Shown here: piece by piece, positions 1-8,492 of the stretch
How positions within the stretch are numbered: position 1 is the stretch's first letter
How the letters are laid out: every line of letters begins with the position of its first letter
Assembly (NCBI GenBank): GCA_050733935.1
Contig: JBOHUC010000182.1
Span: 1 to 39,384 of the forward strand
Direction: 5' to 3'
From: JBOHUC01 sp050733935
GTDB taxonomy: Bacteria > Eisenbacteria > RBG-16-71-46 > DASYSL01
Length of the DNA stretch: 39,384 nt
Program-made: the position numbers and the translations under genes
Notes under the pieces: generated by a model
What the model saw: the letters and a program-made list of their open reading frames with translations, nothing else
Told to the model about the DNA's origin: nothing
Database searches by the model: none

Positions 1-127
1 GGGAGACAACGTGACGATGGAGATCGAGCTGATCACGCCGATCGCGATGGAGAAGGAGCTGCGCTTCGCGATTCGCGAAGGCGGCCGGACCGTCGGCGCC
101 GGCGTCGTCGCCGATATCGTCACCTAG
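1..127 (+). CDS. tuf: Elongation factor Tu, C-terminal fragment
   Basis: The last 41 residues of EF-Tu, read in the frame that starts at base 2 and ends at TAG. The stretch EKELRFAIREGGRTVGAG is the typical domain III ending that precedes the conserved GVV..I tail. EF-Tu delivers aminoacyl-tRNA to the ribosomal A site as a GTP complex. The gene is cut by the window edge. It stands 21 nt before rpsJ, as in genomes where the str and S10 operons are joined. Confidence 0.96.
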   Translation, partial: GDNVTMEIELITPIAMEKELRFAIREGGRTVGAGVVADIVT

Positions 128-148
128 AGACGGGAGCGGACGAAAGTC

Positions 149-454
<306 letters not shown>

Positions 455-497
455 GCCGCGCTTCGGCGCCGCGAACGGCAGCGAGAGAGGAACGGAA

Positions 498-1124
498 ATG
501 CTTGGAATCATCGGCCAGAAGCTCGGCATGACCCAGGTGTTCGACGACAAGGGAGAGGCCGTGCCGGCCACGGTCATCGAGGCCGGCCCGTGTCCGATCG
601 TGCAGGTGAAGACGATCGAGAAGGACGGTTACGCGGCCGTTCAGCTCGGCTTCGGGAAGAAGCGCGAGAAGAACCTCTCGAAGCCGGTCGTCGGCCACTT
701 CAAGAAGACGGGCACGGCGGTGAAGCGCCTGCTGCGCGAGTTCCGCACCGAGGATCCCTCGGCGTTCAGCGCCGGACAGGAGATCAAGGTCGATCAGTTC
801 GAGCCGGGTCTCGTCGTCGACGTCGTCGCGACGTCGATCGGACGCGGCTTCCAGGGCACGCGCAAGCGCCACGGCTTCACGGGCGGCCGCGCGACCCACG
901 GCTGCACGACCCACGACCAGCCGGGCTCGATCGGCGCGTCGGCATTCCCGTCGCGCGTCATCAAGGGCAAGCGCCTGCCGGGACGCATGGGCGGCAAGCG
1001 CGTGACCGTGCGCAACCTGACGGTCGTCGCGGTGGATCCCGAGCAGTCGCTGCTCGTCGTGCGCGGCGCGATTCCCGGCCCGGTGCGGGGCTTCGTGCTC
1101 GTGCGTCCGGCGAAGAAGGCGTAA
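498..1124 (+). CDS. rplC: Large ribosomal subunit protein L3
   Basis: A 208-residue L3 homolog starting MLGIIGQKLGMTQVF, the classic bacterial N-terminus. The central loop KRHGFTGGRATHG reaches toward the peptidyl transferase centre and is well conserved, as is GSIGASAFPSRVIKGKRLPG. L3 binds 23S rRNA early in 50S assembly. A purine-rich AGAGAGGAA ribosome binding site lies just before the ATG. The gap to rpsJ is 43 nt, and rplD follows after 10 nt. Confidence 0.98.
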   Translation: MLGIIGQKLGMTQVFDDKGEAVPATVIEAGPCPIVQVKTIEKDGYAAVQLGFGKKREKNLSKPVVGHFKKTGTAVKRLLREFRTEDPSAFSAGQEIKVDQFEPGLVVDVVATSIGRGFQGTRKRHGFTGGRATHGCTTHDQPGSIGASAFPSRVIKGKRLPGRMGGKRVTVRNLTVVAVDPEQSLLVVRGAIPGPVRGFVLVRPAKKA

Positions 1125-1134
1125 GGAGGCCACG

Positions 1135-1764
1135 GTGGCGAGCGCGAAGGCGTATACGAAGACAGGTGACACGAAGGGCACGGTCGAGCTGCCGGCCGCG
1201 CTGTTCGATCAGCAGGTGAACGAGCATTTGCTCTACCAGGCCGTGAAGACCTACCTCGCAAACCAGCGCCAGGGAACGGCGAAGGTGAAGAGCCGGGTCG
1301 AGGTCTCGGGCGGCGGCCGGAAGCCCTGGCGCCAGAAGGGCACCGGGCGCGCGCGCTCGGGCTCGAACACGTCGCCGATCTGGGTCGGCGGCGGGCGGGC
1401 GCACGGTCCCGAGCCGCACAGCTACAACCTCGGGCTGCCGAAGAAGCAGAAGCGACTCGCACTCGCCTCGGCCCTCTCGCTCAAGGCGCGCGAGTCGCAG
1501 GTGGCGGTGCTCGAGGACATCGAGCTCGACGCGCCGAAGTCGAAGACGGTCGCCGATCTCTTGAAGGCGATGGGGCTCGGGACGTCGAAGACGCTGCTCG
1601 TCACCGGCGCCCACGACGAGAACGTCTGGAAGTCGTGCCGCAACATCGGCCTCCTCGAGACGACGCTCGCGCACCAGGTGCACCCGTACGGGCTCCTGCA
1701 CTGCGACACGGTCGTGTTCACGACCAAGGGTCTCGAACGGCTGACGGAGGTGTTCGCGTCATGA
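1135..1764 (+). CDS. rplD: Large ribosomal subunit protein L4
   Basis: A 209-residue L4 starting at GTG with AAGGAGG just upstream. The long internal loop GGGRKPWRQKGTGRARSGS, around residues 58-76, is the segment that lines the peptide exit tunnel. The C-terminal globular part (LLVTGAHDENVWKSCRNI) matches the family. In many bacteria L4 represses its own operon through the S10 leader; no such leader was recognised here. Its TGA overlaps the ATG of rplW in an ATGA. Confidence 0.98.
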   Translation: MASAKAYTKTGDTKGTVELPAALFDQQVNEHLLYQAVKTYLANQRQGTAKVKSRVEVSGGGRKPWRQKGTGRARSGSNTSPIWVGGGRAHGPEPHSYNLGLPKKQKRLALASALSLKARESQVAVLEDIELDAPKSKTVADLLKAMGLGTSKTLLVTGAHDENVWKSCRNIGLLETTLAHQVHPYGLLHCDTVVFTTKGLERLTEVFAS

Positions 1765-2051
1765 GGGATTCGCGGCAGATCGTGAAGCGGGCCCTCATCA
1801 CCGAGAAGGGGTCGATCCAGCGGCAGAATGCGAACCAGTACACGTTCGAGGTCGCGTCCGATGCGAACAAGATCGAGATCCGGCGCGCCGTCGAATCCAT
1901 CTTCAAGGTGAAAGTGTCCGAGGTCCGCACCCAGATGATGCACGGCAAGGTCAAGCGACTCGGCCGATCGGTGGGCAGAAGGCCCGACTGGAAACGGGCC
2001 GTCGTGACCCTGGCCAAAGACCAGACCATCGAGCTGTTCGATCAGGTTTAG
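1761..2051 (+). CDS. rplW: Large ribosomal subunit protein L23
   Basis: A 96-residue L23 that sits at the exit tunnel rim and forms a docking site for trigger factor and SRP. Visible family features are RALITEKGSIQRQNANQY and the extended hairpin ending in GRRPDWKRAVVTLA. The ATG shares the ATGA with the stop of rplD, which implies translational coupling. An earlier in-frame start would run inside rplD and add residues foreign to L23, so it is not used. Confidence 0.97.
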   Translation: MRDSRQIVKRALITEKGSIQRQNANQYTFEVASDANKIEIRRAVESIFKVKVSEVRTQMMHGKVKRLGRSVGRRPDWKRAVVTLAKDQTIELFDQV

Positions 2052-2077
2052 GTCGAACCCAGGGAGGAGCGCACAAC

Positions 2078-2905
2078 ATGCCACTCAAGAGTTTCAGGCC
2101 TCTGACGCCGACGCTGCGCTACAAGACGGTCTCGGACTTCGCCGAGCTCACGCAGGGCAACGAGCCCGTGCGGAAGCTCACGGAGAGCCTCCACCGTCCG
2201 GGTGGGCGCAACAACAAGGGCCACGCGACGTCGCGTTACAAGGGCGGCGGGCACCGCCGGCGTTACCGCCAGATCGACTTCCGGCGCGACAAGTCGGGGA
2301 TTCCGGCGAAAGTCGCGTCGATCGAGTACGACCCGAACCGCTCGGCGCGCATCGCGCTTCTGCACTACGCGGACGGCGAGAAGCGCTACATCGTCGCCCC
2401 GCTCGGACTCAAGGTCGGCGACACGCTCGCCTCCGGAGCCGACGCGGACATCGTGACCGGGAACGCGCTGCCGCTGCGTGCGGTGCCGCTCGGCACGTCG
2501 GTGCATTCGATCGAGCTGTTTCCGAACCGCGGCGCTCGCATCGCGCGCTCGGCGGGCACGATGTGCCAGCTCATGGCGAAGGAGGGGGACTACGCGCAGG
2601 TGCGCCTGCCGTCCGGTGAAGTGCGCCGGTTCCACCTCGATTGCAAGTGCGTGATCGGGCAGGTCGGAAACCTCGAGCACGAGAACATCGTGATCGGCAA
2701 GGCCGGCCGCAGTCGCTGGCTCGGCATCCGCCCGCACGTGCGCGGCGTCGCGAAGAACCCCGTCGACCACCCGATGGGTGGCGGCGAAGGCAAGTCGTCG
2801 GGCGGACGTCATCCGTGCTCGCCGTGGGGACAACCCGCGAAGGGCTACAAGACGCGCCGCAACAAGGCGAGCAACAAGTGGATCGTCCGTCGGAGGAAGA
2901 AGTAA
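2078..2905 (+). CDS. rplB: Large ribosomal subunit protein L2
   Basis: A 275-residue L2 of normal length, starting MPLKSFRPLTPTLR. It contains an OB-fold and SH3-like barrel, and the C-terminal motif HPMGGGEGKSSGGRHPCSPW with the conserved histidine near the peptidyl transferase centre. L2 is needed for subunit association. The stop codon is followed directly, with no gap, by the ATG of rpsS, so the two are certainly co-translated. Confidence 0.98.
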   Translation: MPLKSFRPLTPTLRYKTVSDFAELTQGNEPVRKLTESLHRPGGRNNKGHATSRYKGGGHRRRYRQIDFRRDKSGIPAKVASIEYDPNRSARIALLHYADGEKRYIVAPLGLKVGDTLASGADADIVTGNALPLRAVPLGTSVHSIELFPNRGARIARSAGTMCQLMAKEGDYAQVRLPSGEVRRFHLDCKCVIGQVGNLEHENIVIGKAGRSRWLGIRPHVRGVAKNPVDHPMGGGEGKSSGGRHPCSPWGQPAKGYKTRRNKASNKWIVRRRKK

Positions 2906-3193
2906 ATGGCGCGTTCGATCAAGAAGGGCCCGTACGTCGTCGGCAGCCTGGTGAAGAAGGTCGAAGGGATGAACCGCTCCGGCGAGAAGCGCGTGCTCAA
3001 GACCTGGGCCCGGCGCTGCACGATCCTGCCCGAGTTCGTCGGGCACACGCTCGCCGTGCACAACGGCAACAAGTTCATTCCGATCTACGTGTCGGAGAAC
3101 ATGGTCGGCCACAAACTCGGCGAATTCGTGCCCACCCGCGTGTTCCGCGGCCACGGCTCGCACGTCGAGAAGGCCGCGGTTCCGACCAAGTGA
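2906..3193 (+). CDS. rpsS: Small ribosomal subunit protein S19
   Basis: A 95-residue S19 beginning MARSIKKGPYVVGSL, with the conserved TWARRCTILPEFVGHTLAVH and the basic GHKLGEF segments. S19 pairs with S13 in the head of the 30S subunit and contacts the A-site tRNA region. It begins immediately after the rplB stop and precedes rplV by 17 nt. There is nothing unusual in length or sequence. Confidence 0.98.
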   Translation: MARSIKKGPYVVGSLVKKVEGMNRSGEKRVLKTWARRCTILPEFVGHTLAVHNGNKFIPIYVSENMVGHKLGEFVPTRVFRGHGSHVEKAAVPTK

Positions 3194-3210
3194 GTCCTTC
3201 CGGAGACGCC

Positions 3211-3564
3211 ATGGAAGCGAGAGCCACGGTCAAGTACGTGCGGATCACACCGCGCAAGGCCAATCAGATTCTCGGACTCATCCGCGGGAAGGACGTGGAG
3301 GAAGCGCAGAACATCCTCCACTTCACGCCCAAGAACGGCGCCCGCATCGCGGAGAAGGTGCTCAAGTCGGCGGTCGCGAACGCGGTCAACCGCGAGGGCA
3401 AGGTCAAGGTGACCGACCTCGTCGTGACGCGGGCGATCGTCGGCGCAGGACCGACGATGAAGCGGTTCCTGCCGCGCGCCCAGGGCCGTGCGACTCCGCT
3501 GCTCAAGCGCACGAGCCACATCACGATCGCCGTCGGTCCGCGCGCCGGAGCCGGCGGCTCCTAA
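3211..3564 (+). CDS. rplV: Large ribosomal subunit protein L22
   Basis: A 117-residue L22. MEARATVKYVRITPRKANQI is the standard start; the longer open frame upstream lies inside rpsS and is not L22-like. The beta-hairpin RAQGRATPLLKRTSHITIAV lines the exit tunnel and is the site where macrolide resistance changes are known in other bacteria. It lies between rpsS and rpsC with short gaps, as in the canonical S10 operon. Confidence 0.97.
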   Translation: MEARATVKYVRITPRKANQILGLIRGKDVEEAQNILHFTPKNGARIAEKVLKSAVANAVNREGKVKVTDLVVTRAIVGAGPTMKRFLPRAQGRATPLLKRTSHITIAVGPRAGAGGS

Positions 3565-3580
3565 GGGGCCAGGAGACACG

Positions 3581-4243
3581 ATGGGACAGAAAACGCATCC
3601 GGTCGGGCTCCGGCTCGGCATCGTCAAGACCTGGGACTCGCGCTGGTTCGCGAAGAAGAATTTCGCGGAGCTCTTGAAGGAGGACATCTTCCTCAAGCGC
3701 TATCTCAAGCACCGCCTGTTCCAGGCCGGCATCAGCAAGATCATCGTCGAGCGCAAGGCCTCGAAGGTCACGATCACGATCAAGACCGCGCGTCCGGGCC
3801 TCGTGATCGGCCGGAAGGGTGAGCAGGTGGACAAGCTCTCCGCCGAGCTCCGCGCGCTGACCAAGAAGGACGTGCAGCTCAACATCGAGGAGGTCAAGCG
3901 CGCCGACCTCGATGCCCAGCTCGTCGCCGAGCACATCGCGAAGCAGCTCGAGCAGCGCGTGTCGTTCCGCCGCGCGATGAAGAAGGCGATCGCCTCGGCC
4001 ATGCGCTCGGGCGCCCAGGGCGTCCGCGTCGCGTGCGCCGGCCGTCTCGGCGGTGCCGAGATGTCGCGCTACGAGACGTACCGCGACGGCCGCGTGCCGC
4101 TGCACACGCTCCGGGCGGACATCGATTTCGCGCGCGCCACGGCTCACACGGCCTACGGCACGTGCGGGGTCAAGGTGTGGATCTTCAACGGGGAAGTGCT
4201 CGAGGGGCCAAGACAGGCCGCCGCGGGCGCCTCCATGAACTAG
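3581..4243 (+). CDS. rpsC: Small ribosomal subunit protein S3
   Basis: A 220-residue S3. The start MGQKTHPVGLRLGI is the invariant family N-terminus and is preceded by an AGGAGA site. The KH type II RNA-binding loop GLVIGRKGEQVDKLSAEL is clear near residues 66-83, followed by the C-terminal domain with GRLGGAEMSRYE. S3 forms part of the mRNA entry channel with S4 and S5. The tail is short (RQAAAGASMN). rplP follows after 16 nt. Confidence 0.97.
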   Translation: MGQKTHPVGLRLGIVKTWDSRWFAKKNFAELLKEDIFLKRYLKHRLFQAGISKIIVERKASKVTITIKTARPGLVIGRKGEQVDKLSAELRALTKKDVQLNIEEVKRADLDAQLVAEHIAKQLEQRVSFRRAMKKAIASAMRSGAQGVRVACAGRLGGAEMSRYETYRDGRVPLHTLRADIDFARATAHTAYGTCGVKVWIFNGEVLEGPRQAAAGASMN

Positions 4244-4259
4244 ACGGGGCCCGACGACC

Positions 4260-4682
4260 ATGTTGATGCCGAAGCGGGTCAAGTACCGGAAGCAGCAGCG
4301 CGGACGGATGCGCGGCAAGGCGTATCGCGGGGGCACGGTCGTGTTCGGCGAGTACGGACTGCAGGCGCTCGAGCCGGCGTGGGTGACGAACCGCCAGATC
4401 GAGGCCGCCCGTGTCGCGATCACGCGTTCGATCAAGCGCGGCGGAAAGATGTGGATCCGCATCTTCCCCGACAAGCCGGTGACCAAGAAGCCGGCCGAGA
4501 CGCGCATGGGCAAGGGCAAGGGCGCTCCCGAGTTCTGGGTCGCCTCGATCCGTCCGGGCCGCGTCATGTTCGAGCTCGAGGGCATCACGAAGGACGCCGC
4601 CAAGGTCGCGATGCGGCTCGGCGCGTCCAAACTGCCGATCAAGACGCGCTTCGTCGAGCGCCTCGAGCTGGGAGGGGAGTGA
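4260..4682 (+). CDS. rplP: Large ribosomal subunit protein L16
   Basis: A 140-residue L16 with the family start MLMPKRVKYRKQQRGRM. The conserved RGKAYRGGTVVFGEYGLQ and the loop RIFPDKPVTKKPAETRMGKG, which approaches the A-site tRNA, are intact. L16 joins late in 50S assembly. The stop is one base from the rpmC start, so the two are tightly coupled. Confidence 0.98.
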   Translation: MLMPKRVKYRKQQRGRMRGKAYRGGTVVFGEYGLQALEPAWVTNRQIEAARVAITRSIKRGGKMWIRIFPDKPVTKKPAETRMGKGKGAPEFWVASIRPGRVMFELEGITKDAAKVAMRLGASKLPIKTRFVERLELGGE

Positions 4683-4683
4683 C

Positions 4684-4899
4684 ATGGGGGGCAAGAGCCT
4701 TCGGGAACTGACGGGACTTTCGCCCGCCGAGCTCGAGCAGCGTCTCAAGGACCTGCGCGAGGAGCTGTTCAACCTGCGGTTCCGGAACTCGATGCGCCAG
4801 CTCGACAACGCGCTCAAGATCCGGAGCACGCGCCGTGATATCGCCCGCATCCTGACGCTCCTGCGCCAGGATGCCGCCGCGAAGGGAGGCCGCGCGTGA
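4684..4899 (+). CDS. rpmC: Large ribosomal subunit protein L29
   Basis: A 71-residue two-helix protein with the family pattern LRELTGLSPAELEQRLKDLR and LFNLRFRNSMRQLDNALKIR. L29 sits at the tunnel exit beside L23. The ATG lies just after the rplP stop, with GGGAGG upstream. The stop TGA overlaps the rpsQ start in a TGATG arrangement. Confidence 0.97.
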   Translation: MGGKSLRELTGLSPAELEQRLKDLREELFNLRFRNSMRQLDNALKIRSTRRDIARILTLLRQDAAAKGGRA

Positions 4900-5177
4900 T
4901 GGCCGAGAAGACGATGACGGCCGAGCCGCGCGGTCGCCGCAAGGTGCGCGTGGGCAAGGTCGTCTCCGACAAGATGGACAAGACGGTCGTCGTGATGATC
5001 GAGCGGCTCGTCAAGCACCCGGAGTACGGGCGCTACGTCCGCCGTCGCAGCAAGTTCAAGGTTCACGACGAGAAGAACGAGTGCAAGGAAGGGGACGTCG
5101 TCCGCTTCATGGAAACGCGCCCCCTCTCCAAGGAGAAGCGCTGGCGCTTCGTCGAGTTCGTGGAGCGGGCGAAGTAG
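4899..5177 (+). CDS. rpsQ: Small ribosomal subunit protein S17
   Basis: S17, an OB-fold protein that binds 16S rRNA early in assembly. GKVVSDKMDKTVVVMIERLV and HDEKNECKEGDVVRFMETRP are diagnostic. I place the start at the ATG in the TGATG overlap with rpmC (92 residues); a GTG one codon earlier is equally in frame and cannot be excluded. The first 15 residues (MAEKTMTAEPRGRRK) form a short extension before the conserved core. rplN follows after 50 nt. Confidence 0.96.
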   Translation: MAEKTMTAEPRGRRKVRVGKVVSDKMDKTVVVMIERLVKHPEYGRYVRRRSKFKVHDEKNECKEGDVVRFMETRPLSKEKRWRFVEFVERAK

Positions 5178-5227
5178 CTCGCGCGATCGGGACCCGGAAG
5201 GAAACGCCGGGCCCGTTGGAGTGACCG

Positions 5228-5596
5228 ATGATTCAGCTTCGCACGATGCTCACCGTGGCCGACAACTCCGGGGCGCGGCGAGCGCAGTGCATCAAGGTTC
5301 TGGGCGGCACACGGCGGCGGTACGGCCGGGTGGGCGACATCGTCGTCGTTTCCGTCAAGGACGCGATTCCGGGGGCGGCGGTCAAGAAGGGCGACGTGGC
5401 GAAGGCCGTCGTCGTGCGCGCGGTCAAGGAGCGCCGGCGGAAGGATGGTTCGTACATCCGCTTCGATGACAACGCCGTGGTGCTGATCGACGACAACAAG
5501 GAGCCGCGTGGCACCCGCATTTTCGGGCCCGTGGCCCGCGAGCTGAGGGAGAAGGAGTTCATGAAGATCATCTCCCTCGCCCCGGAAGTGATCTAG
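5228..5596 (+). CDS. rplN: Large ribosomal subunit protein L14
   Basis: A 122-residue L14, exactly the family length. MIQLRTMLTVADNSGARRAQ is the hallmark N-terminus and GTRIFGPVARELREKEFMKI the hallmark C-terminus. L14 forms part of the inter-subunit bridge with 16S rRNA. The 50-nt spacer before it is a little longer than most gaps in this block and holds no clear signal. The rplX ribosome binding site overlaps its stop codon. Confidence 0.98.
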   Translation: MIQLRTMLTVADNSGARRAQCIKVLGGTRRRYGRVGDIVVVSVKDAIPGAAVKKGDVAKAVVVRAVKERRRKDGSYIRFDDNAVVLIDDNKEPRGTRIFGPVARELREKEFMKIISLAPEVI

Positions 5597-5606
5597 GAGG
5601 CCGACG

Positions 5607-5981
5607 GTGGGCAAGAAGAAGAAGCAGCCGGAACCGGCGCACAGGACCTTCCGCATCAAGAAGGGCGACACGGTGGTCGTGCTGTCGGGGGACTCGAAGG
5701 GGGAGCCCGGCAAGCCGCGTCTCGGGCGGGTGCTCGCGGTCGACACCAAGCGCTGGACCGTCACCGTGGAGAAGGTGAACTTCATCAAGCGGCACACGAA
5801 GCCGCGCGGCGCGGGCAAGGAGAGCGGCATCCTCGAGAAGGAAGCCCCGCTCCACATCTCGAAGGTCGCGCTGTGGGATCCGAAGGCCGGGAAGGGCGTG
5901 CGCGTCGGCATCAAGCGCGCGACGACGGGCAAGAGCCGGGAGCGCATTTCGCGCGCCACCGGTGAAACGGTCGGCGGCTAG
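5607..5981 (+). CDS. rplX: Large ribosomal subunit protein L24
   Basis: A 124-residue L24 starting at GTG, with AGGAGG overlapping the rplN stop. The KOW motif region reads FRIKKGDTVVVLSGDSKGE and then GRVLAVDTKRWTVTVEKVN; the conserved HTKPRG follows. The protein is slightly longer than the usual 100-110 residues because of a basic N-terminus and an arginine-rich tail. L24 starts 50S assembly by binding the 5' domain of 23S rRNA. Confidence 0.97.
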   Translation: MGKKKKQPEPAHRTFRIKKGDTVVVLSGDSKGEPGKPRLGRVLAVDTKRWTVTVEKVNFIKRHTKPRGAGKESGILEKEAPLHISKVALWDPKAGKGVRVGIKRATTGKSRERISRATGETVGG

Positions 5982-6001
5982 TCCGCCAGTCGAGGGTCGA
6001 A

Positions 6002-6847
6002 ATGGCCGAGAAGGACAAGAACGAAAAGAGCAAGAAGGACGGCGGCAAGCCCGGGAAGGGCGCGCCCCAGGCGGAAGCGAAGGGCGGAAAGCCCGCGAAG
6101 GCCGCGAAGGGCGGAGGGGAGCCCGGCGAGGCGAGAGCCGCCGAGGCGAAGCCGAAGGCCGAGAAGGGCCCCGCGCGTCCGGTTCCGCCGCCGCGCCTGA
6201 AGAAGCACTACGCGGAGAAGGTGGCGCCGGAGCTCATGAAGCGCTTCGGCTACAAGAATCCGATGGAAGCCCCGCGCATCGTCAAGATCGTGGTCAACAT
6301 GGGCGTGGGCGAGGCGATCCAGAACGCGAAGCTGCTCGACGCGGCCGCCGGTGATCTCGCGATCATCACGGGTCAGAAGCCCGCGATCCGCCGCGCGAAG
6401 AAGTCGATCGCGAACTTCAAGCTCCGCCAGGGCGTGCCGATCGGCTGCGTCGTCACTCTCCGGCGCGCGCGCATGTGGGAGTTCTACGACCGGCTCGTCA
6501 ACATCGCGATCCCGCGCATCCGCGACTTCCGCGGCGTGCCGACGCGCTCGTTCGACGGCCGGGGCAACTACACGCTCGGCCTGACCGAGCAGATCATCTT
6601 CCCGGAGATCAACTACGACCGGGTCGAGAAGGTCCGCGGAATGGACGTCACGATCGTGACGACCGCGAGCACGGACGAGGAGGGGCGCGAGCTCCTCCGG
6701 CTCATGCAGCTGCCGTTCCGGCAGGCCCCGCCCGCACAGGCGGGCCAGGCTCAGTCGAGCAAGGCGGCCGCGCGTGAGGCGCTGGCAGCCGCAGTCGCCG
6801 CGGACGCCGCGGGTGCCGCGGACGCCGCAGGCGCCCCGGGCGCGTAG
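6002..6847 (+). CDS. rplE: Large ribosomal subunit protein L5 with extended termini
   Basis: The core from about residue 65 to 240 is a normal L5: RLKKHYAEKVAPELMKRFGY, RIVKIVVNMGVGEA and the DFRGVPTRSFDGRGNYTLG stretch. L5 binds 5S rRNA and contacts P-site tRNA. The protein is 281 residues against about 180 in most bacteria. The excess is a Lys/Glu/Gly/Ala-rich N-terminal tail of about 62 residues and an Ala-rich C-terminal tail of about 40. No start codon close to the core would keep the conserved RLKKHY helix, so the long form is the natural reading. Confidence 0.96.
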   Translation: MAEKDKNEKSKKDGGKPGKGAPQAEAKGGKPAKAAKGGGEPGEARAAEAKPKAEKGPARPVPPPRLKKHYAEKVAPELMKRFGYKNPMEAPRIVKIVVNMGVGEAIQNAKLLDAAAGDLAIITGQKPAIRRAKKSIANFKLRQGVPIGCVVTLRRARMWEFYDRLVNIAIPRIRDFRGVPTRSFDGRGNYTLGLTEQIIFPEINYDRVEKVRGMDVTIVTTASTDEEGRELLRLMQLPFRQAPPAQAGQAQSSKAAAREALAAAVAADAAGAADAAGAPGA

Positions 6848-6867
6848 CGCGAAACAGGAGGAGTTGC

Positions 6868-7053
6868 GTGGCGAAGAAGTCGCTGATCGAAAAGTGGAAG
6901 GCCAAGCCGAAGTTCCAGGTCCGTGGCTACAACCGCTGCACGCGATGCGGTCGTCCGCGCGGTTTCCTGCGTCACTTCGGGCTGTGCCGGATCTGCTTCC
7001 GCGAGCTTGCGCTCGCCGGACAGATCCCGGGCGTCGTCAAGTCCAGCTGGTAA
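6868..7053 (+). CDS. rpsZ: Small ribosomal subunit protein S14, zinc-binding type
   Basis: A 61-residue S14 of the short zinc-containing (C+) class, starting at GTG after AGGAGG. The four zinc ligands are visible in CTRCGRPRGFLRHFGLCRIC, and the C-terminus LALAGQIPGVVKSSW is the standard ending. It binds in the 30S head near S3 and S10. Its place between rplE and rpsH is canonical for the spc operon. Confidence 0.98.
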   Translation: MAKKSLIEKWKAKPKFQVRGYNRCTRCGRPRGFLRHFGLCRICFRELALAGQIPGVVKSSW

Positions 7054-7123
7054 GGGCCGGCCGGATACTCACGACGGATCGCGGTCTCCGCGCGCGCGGA
7101 GCCGCCGTGGAAAGGACGAGAAC

Positions 7124-7522
7124 GTGTCGGTTTCGGATCCAGTCGCAGACTTCCTGACCTGCGTGCGGAACGCCGTGCGCGCCCGCCACAAGAAGGTGGA
7201 CGTGCCCGCGTCGAGCCTCAAGACGGAGCTCGCGAAGCTTCTGCTCCGGGAGAAGTACATCAGCAACTTCAAGGAGATCGACGATTCCCGGCAGGGAATC
7301 CTCAGGCTGTATCTCAAGTACACCGCGTCCGAGCAGAGCGTGATTTCGGGATTGAAGCGCGTGAGCAAGCCGGGCCGCCGGATCTACGTCAAGAAGACGG
7401 CCATCCCGCGCGTGCTCGGCGGACTCGGCACGACGATTCTCTCGACCTCGCAGGGTCTCATGTCCGACAAGGAGGCCCGAGCGGCCGGCCTCGGCGGCGA
7501 GATCCTCGCGCAGGTCTGGTAG
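7124..7522 (+). CDS. rpsH: Small ribosomal subunit protein S8
   Basis: A 132-residue S8. I use the GTG that gives VSVSDPVADFLTCVRNA, the family N-terminus; the open frame extends further back but only through rpsZ. The C-terminus GLMSDKEARAAGLGGEILAQ, ending in VW, is diagnostic. S8 binds the central domain of 16S rRNA and represses the spc operon in E. coli through an rplE-proximal site; no matching hairpin was identified here. A 70-nt spacer separates it from rpsZ. Confidence 0.97.
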   Translation: MSVSDPVADFLTCVRNAVRARHKKVDVPASSLKTELAKLLLREKYISNFKEIDDSRQGILRLYLKYTASEQSVISGLKRVSKPGRRIYVKKTAIPRVLGGLGTTILSTSQGLMSDKEARAAGLGGEILAQVW

Positions 7523-7531
7523 GAGGGCGCC

Positions 7532-8074
7532 ATGTCGCGCGTCGGCAAGAAGATCGTCGTGCTGCCGCAGGGCGTCACGCTCGCGACCGCGGGCCGGACG
7601 GTCACGGTCAAGGGCCCGAAGGGCACGCTCGCGCTCGATCTCGCACAGGGGATCGGCCTGAGCCAGAACGGCTCCGAGGTCCAGCTCGCGATCACCGAGG
7701 GCACGGAGCGCACGCACAAGGCCATTCACGGCACGATGCGCGCGCTGCTCGCGAACATGGTGAAGGGCGTCTCCGATGGCTTCAAGAAGACGCTCGAGAT
7801 CACCGGGACCGGCTACCGGGCGAACATGGACGGGAAGAAGCTCGTGCTGCAGCTCGGCTACTCGCACCCGGTCGAGTTCCCCGCGCCCGAGGGCATCACG
7901 CTCGCGACCGAGGGACCGACCAAGGTGCTGATCACCGGTATCGACCGCGCCCTCGTGGGCCAGGTCGCGGCGAACATCCGCGAGAAGCGTCCGCCCGAAC
8001 CGTACAAGGGCAAGGGCATCAAGTACGAAGGCGAGCGCATCCGCCGCAAGGCCGGCAAGTCGGCCGGCGCGTAG
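7532..8074 (+). CDS. rplF: Large ribosomal subunit protein L6
   Basis: A 180-residue L6 starting MSRVGKKIVVLPQGV, with two L6 repeats. The second repeat ends in EKRPPEPYKGKGIKYEGE, the signature at the sarcin-ricin loop contact, followed by RIRRKAGKSAGA. L6 lies near the factor-binding site of the 50S subunit. AGGAGG precedes the ATG, nine nt after the rpsH stop. Confidence 0.98.
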   Translation: MSRVGKKIVVLPQGVTLATAGRTVTVKGPKGTLALDLAQGIGLSQNGSEVQLAITEGTERTHKAIHGTMRALLANMVKGVSDGFKKTLEITGTGYRANMDGKKLVLQLGYSHPVEFPAPEGITLATEGPTKVLITGIDRALVGQVAANIREKRPPEPYKGKGIKYEGERIRRKAGKSAGA

Positions 8075-8105
8075 CGCGGCGCACGAACAACGAGGAGCGA
8101 CCGGA

Positions 8106-8477
8106 ATGGCCAGGGCCAGGACGAGGGAAGAGAAGCGCCAGGTGCGGCGCTACCGCATCCGCAAGAAAGTCGTGGGAGAGGCGGAGCGGCCGCGCATCTC
8201 GGTGCATCGCAGTCTGACGCACATCTACGCCCAGCTCGTGGACGACGCGACCGGAACGACGATCGCGTTCGCCGACGACACGCTCGCGGACGTGAAGAGC
8301 AAGTTCGGCGAAGCGAAGGGCAAGGTCGGGCGTGCGCGTGCCGTGGGTCTCGTGCTCGCCGAGCGGGCGCGCGCGAAGGGCATCACGCGGGCGTGCTTCG
8401 ACCGCGGCGGTTATCTGTATCACGGGCGCGTCAAGGCGCTCGCAGACGGCGCCCGCGAGGGCGGGCTCGAGTTCTAG
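8106..8477 (+). CDS. rplR: Large ribosomal subunit protein L18
   Basis: A 123-residue L18. The basic N-terminus (ARARTREEKRQVRRYRIRKK) and the C-terminal RGGYLYHGRVKALADGAREG are family hallmarks. Together with L5 and L25 it binds 5S rRNA and anchors the central protuberance. It is of standard length, 31 nt after rplF and 15 nt before rpsE, with an intact reading frame. Confidence 0.98.
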   Translation: MARARTREEKRQVRRYRIRKKVVGEAERPRISVHRSLTHIYAQLVDDATGTTIAFADDTLADVKSKFGEAKGKVGRARAVGLVLAERARAKGITRACFDRGGYLYHGRVKALADGAREGGLEF

Positions 8478-8492
8478 CGCGAGGAGCGTAAC

